Shown: positions 8,567 to 17,534, counted from the stretch's first letter. The stretch is 64,000 nt of DNA from Streptomyces sp. GS7 (GCF_009834125.1 NZ_CP047146.1:3403501-3467500); one strand, 5' to 3'. Notes: a model not told the origin generated them from the sequence alone. Translations and numbers: made by a program.

Positions 8567-11455
8567 GTGGCATCCGTACACCCGTCCCCGGGCACGGGAC
8601 CCGGCGCGGGATCCACCGGCGGACCGGGCGAGAGCGACGCGGTGACGTACGCCCTGGGCGGCCTCGGCACCCCCGTCGACTGCACCGGGCTGCGCAACGT
8701 CCCCCTGGAAGGACCGCACGTCCTGTGGCTGGTCACCGGCGGCTTCCTGGACCTCTTCGCCGTCGACGCCGCCCAGGAGGGCCACTGGCACTTCCTCGGC
8801 CGCCTCGAAGCCGGCGCCCTGCTGCTCGGCCCCGTCGAAGGCCCCCAGCACACCCTCTTCGGCCGCCCCTCCCAGGACTGCGGGCTGCGCCGGATCGCGC
8901 TGCGCGAACTGCCCCGCCCCGACTACGCCGGCTACGGCGAGCAGGGCGAGTACGCGTACGGCTACGACGACACCTACGGCGGGCAGGCACCCTCCGCGCT
9001 GGAGCACGCCTTCGCGCTCGGCACCGCCCGCAGCCTGGGCGTGCTGTTCGAGGCACCGCTGGACGGCAGGCCCACCGACGAGGCGGTGGCCGACGACGAC
9101 ATCCTCTGGATGCCGGTACCGCCCGGCAGCGTCCAGTACGGCGCCTCCTACAGCGCCGAGGCCGCCGCCGACCTGCTCGTCGACCCCGCGCTGTGGCAGC
9201 GCATGGTCAACCAGCAGTACCGGTTGCTTTCCGCCGTCGACCGCTGGATCGAGCAGCTGGAGCGCGCCCACGAGGACCGCACCGCCGCCGGCATCAAGGC
9301 GGGCGAGGCCGTCCGCGAACGCGCCGACCAGGCGCTGCTCGCCTCCATCGGCAAGGACCGCTCGGGACGCTCCGCCGCGGGCCGCGACCGGGCCGGCGAC
9401 GACGCCACCTTCGCGGTCTGCCGCCAGGTCGCCGCGGCGGCCGGCATCACCCTGACCGAGCCCCCCAAGGGCGCCGCGGCCAACGACCGGATCAGCCCCG
9501 TCGAACGCATCGCGGTCAGCTCCCGGATCCGCACCCGCGCCGTACGCCTCGACGGGCGCTGGTGGCGCACCGACGCCGGCCCCCTGGTCGGCATGCGCGC
9601 CAAGTCCGGCGCGCCCGTGGCGCTGCTGTGGCGCCGCGGGGGCTACGAGGCGGTCAACCCCGCCTCCGGCCTGCGGATCCGCATCGGCAAGGACAACGCC
9701 GACGAGTTCGAGCCGCGCGCGGTGATGTTCTACCGGCCGCTGCCGGACCGCCCGATGAGCATGTGGCGGCTGATGCGCTTCAGCCTGCGCGGCACCCGCA
9801 TGGACGTGCGTAATCTCGCTCTCGGCGGCCTGGTGACGGTCGGCCTCGGCGCGCTCGTCCCGATCGCCACCGGCAGGGTCCTCGGCGTCTACGTACCGGC
9901 CGCCGAGCGCAGCCTGATCGTCCAGGTCGCCCTCGCCGTCATCGTCTCCGGCGTGGTGTCCGCCGCCTTCATGCTCCTCCAGAACCTCACCGTGCTGCGC
10001 ATGGAGGGCCGCATCGAGAGCACCCTGCAGCCCGCCGTCTGGGACCGGCTGCTGCGCCTTCCGACGAAGTTCTTCGCCGAGCGCTCCACCGGCGAACTGG
10101 CCAGCGCCGCGATGGGCATCAGCGCCATCCGCCGGGTGCTTGCCGGCGTCGGGCCGGTCGCGGTGCAGGCCACCACGGTCGGCGCCATGAACCTCGTCCT
10201 GCTGCTCCTCTACAGCGTCCCGCTCGCCCTCGCCGCGATCGCCATGCTGCTGGTGATCGGCGCGGTGTTCCTGGTCATGGGGCTGTGGGAACTGCGCTGG
10301 CAGCGCCGGCTGGTGACGCTCGGCAACAAGCTCAACAACCAGGCGTTCCAGACCCTGCGCGGCCTGCCCAAGCTGCGGGTCGCGGCGGCCGAGAGCTTCG
10401 CGTACGCGGCCTGGGCCCGCGAGTTCGCCCGCTCCCGCGAACTCCAGCAGAAGGCCGGCCGCATCAAGAACCTCACCACCGTCCTCAACGCGGTCTACCT
10501 CCCCCTCTGCTCCCTGGTCTTCTTCCTGCTGCTGGCCGGCCCCGCCCGCGGCAGCATGTCGGCCGGCTCCTTCCTGACGTTCAACACCTCGGTGACCATG
10601 CTGCTCACCTCGGTCACCCAGATCACCGGCGCGTTCGTCTCGACCGCCGCCGCCCTCCCGATGTTCGAGCAGATCAAGCCGGTGCTGGACGAGGCTCCGG
10701 AGGTCCGCGGCGGCAGCGCCCAGCCCGGCCTCCTCTCCGGCGGCATCGCGGCGCGCAAGCTCTCCTTCCGCTACACCGACGACGGCCCCCTGGTCCTCGA
10801 CGACGTCTCCCTCCAGGTCGAACCCGGCGAGTTCGTCGCCATCGTCGGCCCCAGCGGCTGTGGCAAGTCGACCCTGCTCCGCCTCCTCATCGGCTTCGAC
10901 AAGCCCTCCTCGGGCAGCGTCCTCTACGACGGCCAGGACCTCGCCGCGCTCGACCAGGCGGCGGTGCGCCGGCAGTGCGGTGTGGTCCTGCAGAACGCCC
11001 AGCCGCTCACCGGCTCCCTCCTCGACTGCATCAGCGGCACCGAGGCGTTCACCCAGGAAGAGGTCTGGGCGGCGGCCGAAATGGCGGGCCTGGCCGAGGA
11101 CATCAAGCGGATGCCGATGGGGCTGCACACCATGATCTCCGGTGGTGGCGCGATATCCGGCGGCCAGCGCCAGCGGCTGATGATCGCCCAGGCACTGGTC
11201 CGCCGCCCCCGCATCCTCTTCTTCGACGAGGCCACCAGCGCCCTCGACAACGAGACCCAGCGCATCGTCATCGACAGCACCCGCAAGCTCAGCGCCAGCC
11301 GCCTGGTGATCGCCCACCGGCTCTCCACCGTCATGGACGCCGACCGCGTCATCGTCATGGCCGACGGCCGGGTCGTCGAGCAGGGCGCCCCGGCGGACCT
11401 GCTCGCGGACACCGGCGGCCGGCTGCACGATCTGGTGCGGCGCCAGCTGGCGTGA
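8567..11455 (+). CDS. NHLM-type ABC transporter ATP-binding protein (no peptidase)
   Basis: Large ABC protein of 962 aa, the usual second transporter of NHLM secretion systems. About 400 N-terminal residues form a non-peptidase region unique to the family. A membrane domain (about 410-690) and a nucleotide-binding domain follow, with Walker A VGPSGCGKST, signature ISGGQRQRL and Walker B ILFFDEATSALD. It starts one base after the preceding stop and probably forms a heterodimer with that transporter. The N-terminal region could bind cargo or a partner; its function is not known. Confidence 0.88.
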   Translation: MASVHPSPGTGPGAGSTGGPGESDAVTYALGGLGTPVDCTGLRNVPLEGPHVLWLVTGGFLDLFAVDAAQEGHWHFLGRLEAGALLLGPVEGPQHTLFGRPSQDCGLRRIALRELPRPDYAGYGEQGEYAYGYDDTYGGQAPSALEHAFALGTARSLGVLFEAPLDGRPTDEAVADDDILWMPVPPGSVQYGASYSAEAAADLLVDPALWQRMVNQQYRLLSAVDRWIEQLERAHEDRTAAGIKAGEAVRERADQALLASIGKDRSGRSAAGRDRAGDDATFAVCRQVAAAAGITLTEPPKGAAANDRISPVERIAVSSRIRTRAVRLDGRWWRTDAGPLVGMRAKSGAPVALLWRRGGYEAVNPASGLRIRIGKDNADEFEPRAVMFYRPLPDRPMSMWRLMRFSLRGTRMDVRNLALGGLVTVGLGALVPIATGRVLGVYVPAAERSLIVQVALAVIVSGVVSAAFMLLQNLTVLRMEGRIESTLQPAVWDRLLRLPTKFFAERSTGELASAAMGISAIRRVLAGVGPVAVQATTVGAMNLVLLLLYSVPLALAAIAMLLVIGAVFLVMGLWELRWQRRLVTLGNKLNNQAFQTLRGLPKLRVAAAESFAYAAWAREFARSRELQQKAGRIKNLTTVLNAVYLPLCSLVFFLLLAGPARGSMSAGSFLTFNTSVTMLLTSVTQITGAFVSTAAALPMFEQIKPVLDEAPEVRGGSAQPGLLSGGIAARKLSFRYTDDGPLVLDDVSLQVEPGEFVAIVGPSGCGKSTLLRLLIGFDKPSSGSVLYDGQDLAALDQAAVRRQCGVVLQNAQPLTGSLLDCISGTEAFTQEEVWAAAEMAGLAEDIKRMPMGLHTMISGGGAISGGQRQRLMIAQALVRRPRILFFDEATSALDNETQRIVIDSTRKLSASRLVIAHRLSTVMDADRVIVMADGRVVEQGAPADLLADTGGRLHDLVRRQLA

Positions 11456-11544
11456 GGGGCAGGCCTTCCCGTAATCCCCCCGAACCGGCGCATAGGGTGC
11501 ACGGCAGTGCCTGCGCGGAGTGCCGGCGGCGGATGGAGGACGAG

Positions 11545-12012
11545 ATGCCCACGGTCAAGCACCTGTTCGATGCGATGCCCCCCGACCGGCGCCGGCGGCT
11601 GACCGAAACCGCCCAGGAGGTGTCCTTCCCCCGCGCCACCCGCGTCTTCGAGGAGGGCCGCAGGGCCGACCGCTTCTGGATCATCCGCAGCGGCCGGGTC
11701 GCCCTCGACCAGCGCGTCCCCGGCCGGCAGGCCGCTGTCGTGGAAACCCTCGGCCGAGACGAACTCCTCGGCTGGTCCTGGCTGTTCCCGCCCTACCTCT
11801 GGCACCTCGGAGCGGAGACCGTCAGCGCCGTGGAGGCCGTCGAGTTCGACGCCACCGTCGTCCGCGCCCTGTGCGAGTCGGACCCGGTGCTGGGCCGGGC
11901 GATGTACCTCTACGTCGCCGAGACCGTCGCCCAACGGCTGCACGGCACCCGCGTGCGGCTGCTGGAACTCTACGGGCCCCAGAGCGGCGGGACGGAGCAG
12001 ATGGAGCTCTAG
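11545..12012 (+). CDS. Cyclic-nucleotide-binding-domain protein without DNA-binding domain
   Basis: Protein of 155 aa made almost entirely of one Crp-like beta-roll (RATRVFEEGRRADRFWIIRS, then GRDELLGWSWLFPPYLWHLG), ending shortly after a helix where a Crp/Fnr regulator would continue into a helix-turn-helix. The ATG at 11545 has GGAGGA five bases upstream, so the short form is chosen over the ATG at 11533. It follows the transporter gene by 89 nt on the same strand, so it is probably part of the secretion locus. It may sense a nucleotide or a membrane signal and act by protein contact; that is inference. Confidence 0.75.
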   Translation: MPTVKHLFDAMPPDRRRRLTETAQEVSFPRATRVFEEGRRADRFWIIRSGRVALDQRVPGRQAAVVETLGRDELLGWSWLFPPYLWHLGAETVSAVEAVEFDATVVRALCESDPVLGRAMYLYVAETVAQRLHGTRVRLLELYGPQSGGTEQMEL

Positions 12013-12149
12013 GTGCGCTGTCCCGGCAGAGAGCCCAGGAGCCGGGAACCGGACGCGTGATCCGGCCGGCTACCTGTGCCGGGCCGCGAGCGTGCCCCCG
12101 CGGCCGGCCGGCCGACCGGCCGGTGCGTTGCAGGTAGGGGAGAAGGCCC

Positions 12150-12346
12150 ATGCGCCCTGGGAAGTCGTGCGGTGTCGCGATGCCGGTCGCGCTGACCGCC
12201 ACCGCGTGCGGTGGCGGCGGTGCCGGCGGTACGGGAAGCGGGAGCGGCGCCTCCGGGAGCGGCGGTTCCGGCTTCCCGGGAAGGCCGCCGACTGCAAGGG
12301 CGCCGAGACCACCTTCACCGCTCCACCGCGCAGGATCGTGACGATG
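12150..12346 (+). pseudogene. N-terminal remnant of an iron-siderophore ABC substrate-binding lipoprotein
   Basis: From an ATG at 12150 the frame gives a lipoprotein signal with a lipobox-like LTATACGG and a Gly/Ser linker. One base-shifted frame then continues with DCKGAETTFTAPPRRIVTM, the start of the periplasmic domain of FecB/siderophore-binding proteins. The match stops at about 12346, where a P450 remnant on the other strand begins. It is frameshifted and truncated, so non-functional. Confidence 0.65.
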
Positions 12347-12360
12347 CCGCGTTGCCGCGC

Positions 12361-12562
12361 GAGTGGTGCCTGCCCAGGCGGGGATCGGTCAGTGCCTGCT
12401 GCGCGGCGTCGTACCCCGTGACCGGCCAGGCGCACACCCCGCTGGGGAAAACCGCACCCGGTGCACCGGGCCGCGCGCCCGCAACGCGGCGTAGAGGGGA
12501 TACGGGTCACGCTTGCAGTCGGCGCCGTAGAGGTCGGTGGGGTGGGGGCGGGTGGCCTGGTC
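12361..12562 (-). pseudogene. N-terminal remnant of a cytochrome P450
   Basis: Reading leftward, DLYGADCKRDPYPLYAALRA and GPVHRVRF, then after a one-base frameshift PSGVCAWPVTGYDAAQQALT and DPRLG, match the first 60 or so residues of an actinobacterial P450. No in-frame start, no I-helix and no haem cysteine remain. The fragment ends at about 12361, directly beside the lipoprotein remnant. Confidence 0.7.
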
Positions 12563-12890
12563 TGGGCATGGGGGTCTCCTTCGGGGCGGGCCGGAACGGC
12601 TCGGCGTGTGAGAGGTCGGGCGGGAGGCGGACCGGGTTCCCGCCGAACCGGGAAAACCCCCCGCCCGGAGAAGGCGCGGGACGGGCCGAGCGGGCCCGGC
12701 CGCCTCACGGGGCCGACCGGGGTCGCGCCGGTCCGAGCAGCGCCGCACCGCTCCGAACGACGCCGCGGGCAAACCCAGTTAGTCGTCCCGCGACGGCCCC
12801 CGGTTCCCCTCCGGGAACGGGAGGAACCTCACGTCGCGAACACCCCGCGATCGTCCGCCCACCCCCGCTCCCACCTGCCACGATGACGCG
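12563..12890. other. Gene-free stretch between the remnants and the copper genes
   Basis: About 330 bases with no start-RBS-codon-bias combination on either strand. Open frames are antisense-like and Pro/Arg-rich. It presumably contains the promoter of the copper genes that begin at 12891; no copper-operator motif was recognised. Confidence 0.5.
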
Positions 12891-13226
12891 ATGACCACCC
12901 CCGCGACGTCCCCCGCGTCACCCCACCGCGAGCAGCGGACGGCCTCCCCCGCCGCCGCCCGCACACCGGCCCGTCCCCCGTTCCCCGCGCGGTTCCTGCC
13001 CGCCCGTCCGGTCGTCGGCTTCCTCGCCCTCCTGGCGCTGCTGTTCGCCCTCTCGTACGCGGTGGGAACCGCCGTCGGCCCCGTGGCACCCGGTCTGCAC
13101 CCCGCCGACCGCCCCCGCACCGGCACCACCGAACCCACCGGCGACGGAGGCATGGGCGGTATGCCCGGCATGGGCTCCATGGGAGCCCCGTCCCCCGGCC
13201 CGGTGACCGCGGGAGACCTGCGATGA
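12891..13226 (+). CDS. Small membrane protein with Met-rich C-terminus, first gene of copper operon
   Basis: A 111-aa protein with one membrane helix around residues 42-62 (VVGFLALLALLFALSYAVG) and a C-terminal tail containing GGMGGMPGMGSMGAP, a spacing of methionines typical of Cu(I) binding. The stop overlaps the ATPase start (ATGA), so translation is coupled. A copper-delivery or sensing role is inferred from the Met-rich tail and neighbour; no family was recognised. Confidence 0.75.
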   Translation: MTTPATSPASPHREQRTASPAAARTPARPPFPARFLPARPVVGFLALLALLFALSYAVGTAVGPVAPGLHPADRPRTGTTEPTGDGGMGGMPGMGSMGAPSPGPVTAGDLR

Positions 13227-15607
13227 CACCGGACCCCCACCCCCGCCGGACCCCGCCCGCACCACCCCGACCCAGCGCCGCCGACGCCGAATCCACCACC
13301 TCGACCCTCACCGTCGGGGGCATGACCTGCGCCGCCTGCGTGGGGCGGGTCGAGAAGAAGCTCGGGCGGATGGACGGCGTGACCGCCTCGGTGAACCTGG
13401 CGACGGGGCGGGCACGGATCACTCACCCCGCGGCGGTCTCCGTAGGCGAACTCATCGCCACCGTGGAGGCCGCCGGGTTCACGGCACGGCTTCCCGACCC
13501 CGTCGCACCGGAGCCCGACGGCACCCGGCGGCCGGCCGAGGACACCGGCCGCCACGACGACGGATCGCGCGCCGAGCGGCAGCGGCTGCTGCTGACCGCC
13601 CTGCTGTCCGTGCCGGTACTGGTGCTGTCGATGGTGCCGGGCTGGCAGTTCCGCAACTGGCAGTGGCTGTGCTTCGTGCTCGCCGCACCGGTCGCCGTAT
13701 GGGGCGCCGCGCCCTTCCACCTCCGCGCACTGCGGGGCCTGCGCCACGGCGCCGCGACCATGGACACCCTGGTCTCCCTCGGCGTCGCCGCGTCGTTCAC
13801 CTGGTCCACCTACGCGCTCTTCCTCGGCGGAGCCGGCGCGCCCGGCATGACGATGCCGTTCAGCCTGCTGCCCGGCGCCGGCGACGGGACCGCGCACCTG
13901 TATCTCGAAGCGGCCGTCGGCGTACCGCTGTTCGTCCTGGCCGGACGCCGGATGGAAGCCGGGGCCCGGCGGGGCACCGGCGCGGCGCTCCGTTCGCTGG
14001 CCGAACTCGCCGCGAAGGAGGTGGCGGTACGCGGCGAGGACGGCGTCGAGCGCCGTATCCCGGCCGATCGGCTGCGGGTCGGGGACCGGTTCCTGGTACG
14101 GCCGGGGGAGCGGGTCGCCACGGACGGCACCGTCGTCGCCGGCGGCTCGGCACTGGACCTCTCGCTGATCAGCGGTGAGAGCCGTCCGGTCGAGGTCGGG
14201 CCGGGCTCCGAGGTGGTCGGTGGCGCGGTCAACTCCGGCGGTCTGCTGGAAGTCCGGGCGGACGCCGTGGGCGGCGACACCCAACTCGCCAGGATCACCC
14301 GGCTCGTCGAGGACGCCCAGACCGGCAAGACCCGGGCGCAGCGCCTCGCCGACGCGGTGGCCGCGGTCTTCGTGCCCGCCGTACTGACCGTCTCGGTCAC
14401 CGTCCTGGGCTTCTGGCTCGGCGCCGGGGCCGATCCGCAGGCGGCCGTCACCGCGGCGGTGGCGGTACTCGTCGTCGCCTGCCCGTGTGCGCTGGGCCTG
14501 GCCACCCCGACCGCGCTGCTGGCCGCCACCGGACGCGGCGCCCAGCTCGGAATCCTGGTCAGCGGCCCGCGCGCCCTGGAACGACTGCGCCGGATCGACA
14601 CCGTCGTCCTCGACAAGACCGGCACCCTCACCACGGGGCGGATGACGGTCGGCGCCCTGACACCGCGGGCCGGCGGCCTCGGTCCGGAGGAAGCCGTCCG
14701 GCTCGCCGCCACCGTCGAGCAGGGCTCCGAGCACCCCGTGGCGCGCGCCATCACCGCGTACGCCCGCGACCGCACCGCGGACCGCCCCCTGCAACCGGCC
14801 GCCTCCGTACGCGACTTCACCGCCACCCCCGGCCTCGGCGTACGCGGTACGGCGGACGGGCACGAGGTGACGGTCGTCCGGCCGCCGGACGACCCCGGCG
14901 ACCTCCCGGCTCCGCTGCCGGACGCGGTGCGGGCGGCCGAGACCGCCGGCCACACCGCGGTCCTCGTCACCGTCGACGGAGTCCCGGAAGCGGTCATCGC
15001 CGTCGGCGACACCCTGCGCCCCGACGGGTACCGCGCGGTCGACCATCTGCGCCGCCTGGGCCTGCGGCCCGTCCTGGCCACCGGCGACCGCGCGGCCACC
15101 GCCCGCACGGTCGCCGGAGCGCTCGCCATCACCGAGGTCCACGCCCAGGCCGGCCCCCAGGACAAGGCAGCGCTGGTCACGACCCTCAAGGAGCAGGGCG
15201 GCCGGGTCGCCGTGGTCGGCGACGGCGTCAACGACGCGGCGGCCCTCGCGCTCGCCGACCTCGGCATCGCCATGGGCAGCGGCACCGACGCGGCGATCGG
15301 CGCCGCGGACGTGACCCTCGTACGCGAGGACCTCCAGGCCATCGCCGACGCCGTACGCCTCGCCCGCCGCACGCTCGGCACCATCCGCGGCAACCTCCTC
15401 TGGGCCTTCGGCTACAACCTGGTCACCGTGCCGCTCGCCGCGGTCGGTCTGCTCAACCCGATGCTCGCGGCAGCCGCGATGTCCGCCAGCTCCCTGCTCG
15501 TCGTCGGCAACAGCCTGCGCCTGTGCGCCTGGCGGCCCCCGGGCGCCGCACGCTCCGCCCGGCGCACCGACTCACCTCGCAACAAGGCCACTTGGGGGAC
15601 CTCATGA
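13223..15607 (+). CDS. copA: Copper-translocating P-type ATPase
   Basis: Heavy-metal P1B ATPase (794 aa) that exports Cu(I) across the cytoplasmic membrane. The HMA domain has GMTCAAC at residues 33-39. The actuator loop shows LISGES, the transmembrane metal site is CPCALG (about C420/C422), the phosphorylated Asp is in DKTGTLT (about D464), and later motifs are SEHPVA and GDGVNDAAAL. The length is normal. It is coupled by ATGA overlaps both to the upstream Met-rich protein and to the downstream PCuAC-like gene, forming a three-gene operon. Confidence 0.92.
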   Translation: MTPDPHPRRTPPAPPRPSAADAESTTSTLTVGGMTCAACVGRVEKKLGRMDGVTASVNLATGRARITHPAAVSVGELIATVEAAGFTARLPDPVAPEPDGTRRPAEDTGRHDDGSRAERQRLLLTALLSVPVLVLSMVPGWQFRNWQWLCFVLAAPVAVWGAAPFHLRALRGLRHGAATMDTLVSLGVAASFTWSTYALFLGGAGAPGMTMPFSLLPGAGDGTAHLYLEAAVGVPLFVLAGRRMEAGARRGTGAALRSLAELAAKEVAVRGEDGVERRIPADRLRVGDRFLVRPGERVATDGTVVAGGSALDLSLISGESRPVEVGPGSEVVGGAVNSGGLLEVRADAVGGDTQLARITRLVEDAQTGKTRAQRLADAVAAVFVPAVLTVSVTVLGFWLGAGADPQAAVTAAVAVLVVACPCALGLATPTALLAATGRGAQLGILVSGPRALERLRRIDTVVLDKTGTLTTGRMTVGALTPRAGGLGPEEAVRLAATVEQGSEHPVARAITAYARDRTADRPLQPAASVRDFTATPGLGVRGTADGHEVTVVRPPDDPGDLPAPLPDAVRAAETAGHTAVLVTVDGVPEAVIAVGDTLRPDGYRAVDHLRRLGLRPVLATGDRAATARTVAGALAITEVHAQAGPQDKAALVTTLKEQGGRVAVVGDGVNDAAALALADLGIAMGSGTDAAIGAADVTLVREDLQAIADAVRLARRTLGTIRGNLLWAFGYNLVTVPLAAVGLLNPMLAAAAMSASSLLVVGNSLRLCAWRPPGAARSARRTDSPRNKATWGTS

Positions 15608-16077
15608 ACCGCCCGCGCCTGGTGGCGGTCGCCGTACCGCTCCTCACCTGCCTGGCGACCCTCGGTACGCTCACGGCCTGGGCCGCGACCGGTAACGCGG
15701 GCACCCCCGCCCGGCTGACCGCCGGCGAGGGGCGCGTGCTGATCCCCGCCGGCGACGACGCCACCGCCGCGTTCTTCACCCTGCGCAACACCGGAACCGC
15801 GGACGACGTCCTGACCTCGGTCACCGGTCCGGCGGGCCACCGGACCATGCTCAGCCGTGACGTCCCCGCCGGCCGCAACGCCCGCACCATGGCGATGGTC
15901 CCCTCCGCGACCGTCCCGGCCGGCGGATCGCTGGCCATGACGCCCGCGACCCTGGACGTCATGATCAGCCCGCCGCCCCGGCTCACCCCCGGCGACCGCC
16001 TCACCTTCACCTTTCACTTCCGCGACAGCCCCCCGCTGACCGTGCGGGCCCGTGCGGTTCGCCCCGGCGAGCAGTAG
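15604..16077 (+). CDS. PCu(A)C-like periplasmic copper chaperone
   Basis: Exported 157-aa protein. An N-terminal signal/anchor (LVAVAVPLLTCLATLGTLTA) is followed by the DUF461/PCuAC fold with AAFFTLRNTGTADDVL, GHRTMLSRDV, MAMVP and LAMTPATLDVM, which carry the His/Met ligands expected for extracellular Cu(I) binding. The last His-x-Met pair of classic PCuAC proteins is not clearly conserved. The ATG overlaps the ATPase stop. It likely takes copper outside the membrane for storage or cuproenzyme assembly. Confidence 0.82.
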   Translation: MNRPRLVAVAVPLLTCLATLGTLTAWAATGNAGTPARLTAGEGRVLIPAGDDATAAFFTLRNTGTADDVLTSVTGPAGHRTMLSRDVPAGRNARTMAMVPSATVPAGGSLAMTPATLDVMISPPPRLTPGDRLTFTFHFRDSPPLTVRARAVRPGEQ

Positions 16078-16140
16078 GCGGCTCGCCCCGGCGATGCGGT
16101 AGGCGCTTCGCCCCGGCGAGCGGGAGGAGGAGCAGAAGGC

Positions 16141-16184
16141 GGAGCGGCAGGCGCTCCCGATCACACGGGAGCGCCTGCCGCTCC
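16141..16184. terminator. Perfect 19-bp hairpin between copper operon and sigma gene
   Basis: The arms at 16141-16159 and 16166-16184 are exact reverse complements (right arm CGGGAGCGCCTGCCGCTCC) around a 6-base loop. It lies between convergent genes, so it likely terminates both directions. There is no T-run, as is usual in high-GC actinomycetes. Confidence 0.8.
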
Positions 16185-16272
16185 GGGCTCCGAAGAACCG
16201 GTCGTCGCCGGGAAGTTCACGGACGGGCCACCGCCCGACCGTGAACCCGCCGCGGCGCCGGGCCGCGGACCG

Positions 16273-16992
16273 TCAGGCCACGGCGCCGGCGAGATCGCGC
16301 GGCTGCCGGTCACCCGGCCCCGGTCTTCCGAACGCCACGCTCCCCGGGCGGGAGGCCCGAAGCGCGCCCCCGCCGTCCGCGCCCCGCCGTTCGGTCTCCG
16401 CCTCGGTCCCGGCCGCGCTCCCCGCCTCGGCGTCCGCCAGCAGCGCGATCAGCGTCTCCCGGGCACGAGCCACCCGGGACCGCACCGTTCCCACCGGGCA
16501 GCCCATCACCCCGGCGGCCGCCGCGTACGGGAGCCCCAGTTGCTGCGTCAGCACGAACGCCTCCCGCCGCTGCGGGGTCAGCGCCGCGAGCAGTTCGGCC
16601 AGCGCGATCCCCTCGTCGAAGCCCGGAACGCCGCGCGGCTGCACCCGTTCCGCCGCCGTCTGCCAGTCGTCGGTCGCGGCCAGCCGCGGCCGTACCGCAT
16701 GGGAGCGGATGCGATCCGCCACCACCCGCCGGGCGATCGTCAGCAGCCAGGTCCGCGCCGACGACCGGCCCTCGAACCGCGGCAGAGCGCGCAACGCCCG
16801 TACATAGGTGTCCTGCACCAGGTCGTCGGCCGCCTGCGCCTCCCCGCTGAGGTGCGTCACATAGCGCCGCACATCGAGCTGCGTGGCCTTCACGAACTGC
16901 TCGACGGCCCGCTCGTCACCGGTGCGGGCGGCCAGCGCCCAGCCGGTCACCGACTCGTCGTCCCGCACACCGTCCCGTGCTCCGTCACGCAT
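16273..16992 (-). CDS. ECF RNA polymerase sigma factor
   Basis: Extracytoplasmic-function sigma factor of 239 aa. Region 2 contains DDLVQDTYVRALRALPRFEG and SARTWLLTIARRVVADRIRS. Region 4 contains LTPQRREAFVLTQQLGLPYA and a helix-turn-helix ending GTVRSRVARARETL. A 45-residue low-complexity tail follows. The start is placed at the ATG at 16992; a GTG 14 codons later is also possible. It is divergent from a zinc-finger anti-sigma gene across only about 50 bases, and lies beside copper genes, so control by copper or thiol stress is plausible. Confidence 0.88.
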   Translation of the reverse strand: MRDGARDGVRDDESVTGWALAARTGDERAVEQFVKATQLDVRRYVTHLSGEAQAADDLVQDTYVRALRALPRFEGRSSARTWLLTIARRVVADRIRSHAVRPRLAATDDWQTAAERVQPRGVPGFDEGIALAELLAALTPQRREAFVLTQQLGLPYAAAAGVMGCPVGTVRSRVARARETLIALLADAEAGSAAGTEAETERRGADGGGALRASRPGSVAFGRPGPGDRQPRDLAGAVA

Positions 16993-17041
16993 ACCGGGAC
17001 CGCCCCTCGCCGCGCATGAAGGCGTGATGGAGGATGGGCGC

Positions 17042-17434
17042 ATGCTCTGCTCGCGCATCCGTACGGCACTCTCCGCCCGCCTCGACGGCGAGGAGCTGCC
17101 CCCTGGGATCACCGCCCGCGGCCTCGACGGCCATCTCGCGGACTGTCCGGACTGCCGCGCATGGGACGCCCAGGCGCGAGCGCTGACGGCGGCCATCGAC
17201 CGCGCCGCCGCGCGTGCGGAAGGAGGCGGCCTCCGCACGCGTACCGCCGGCGCCGCGCCCTCCGACGCGGGCGCGCCGCCCTCCGACGGACGGGCACCCG
17301 CCGCCGGCGGGACCGTGGTTCCGCTCGGCGACCCGGCGGCCGTCGAGGCGCTGCTCGCCCGTGTGCGTCCGGTGCCCGCACCGGACGCCGCGCCCACCGC
17401 ACCGGTGGACGCGTCCGGCGGACGGACGCACTGA
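17042..17434 (+). CDS. Soluble zinc-finger (ZAS/zf-HC2) anti-sigma factor
   Basis: Anti-sigma protein of 130 aa. The zf-HC2 core lies at residues about 1-60, with H31, C35 and C38 in HLADCPDC and an early Cys at position 3, the ligand set of zinc anti-sigma domains. No membrane helix is seen; the remainder is an Ala/Pro-rich tail ending in a short VEALLARVRPV segment. GGAGG lies 7 nt before the ATG. The divergent ECF sigma gene is the obvious partner. A soluble ZAS domain usually means a cytoplasmic redox or metal signal; that is inference here. Confidence 0.8.
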   Translation: MLCSRIRTALSARLDGEELPPGITARGLDGHLADCPDCRAWDAQARALTAAIDRAAARAEGGGLRTRTAGAAPSDAGAPPSDGRAPAAGGTVVPLGDPAAVEALLARVRPVPAPDAAPTAPVDASGGRTH

Positions 17435-17516
17435 CCGACCGGCACACCCACCGGCCGGTCCCTCGGCGGGTGCCCGGTACCCGCTCTCACCCACCGCTGG
17501 GCCGGAAGGCACAACC

Positions 17517-17534
17517 GATACGGATACGGATACG
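17517..17534 (+). repeat. Three tandem copies of GATACG
   Basis: Exact hexamer triplication in the gap after the anti-sigma gene. Probably a slippage microsatellite; no function assigned. Confidence 0.7.

Noticed and set aside
6169..11428. Long minus-strand frames opposite both ABC transporter genes
   Set aside because: Same shadow effect; no start signal or recognisable protein, while the plus strand has intact catalytic motifs.
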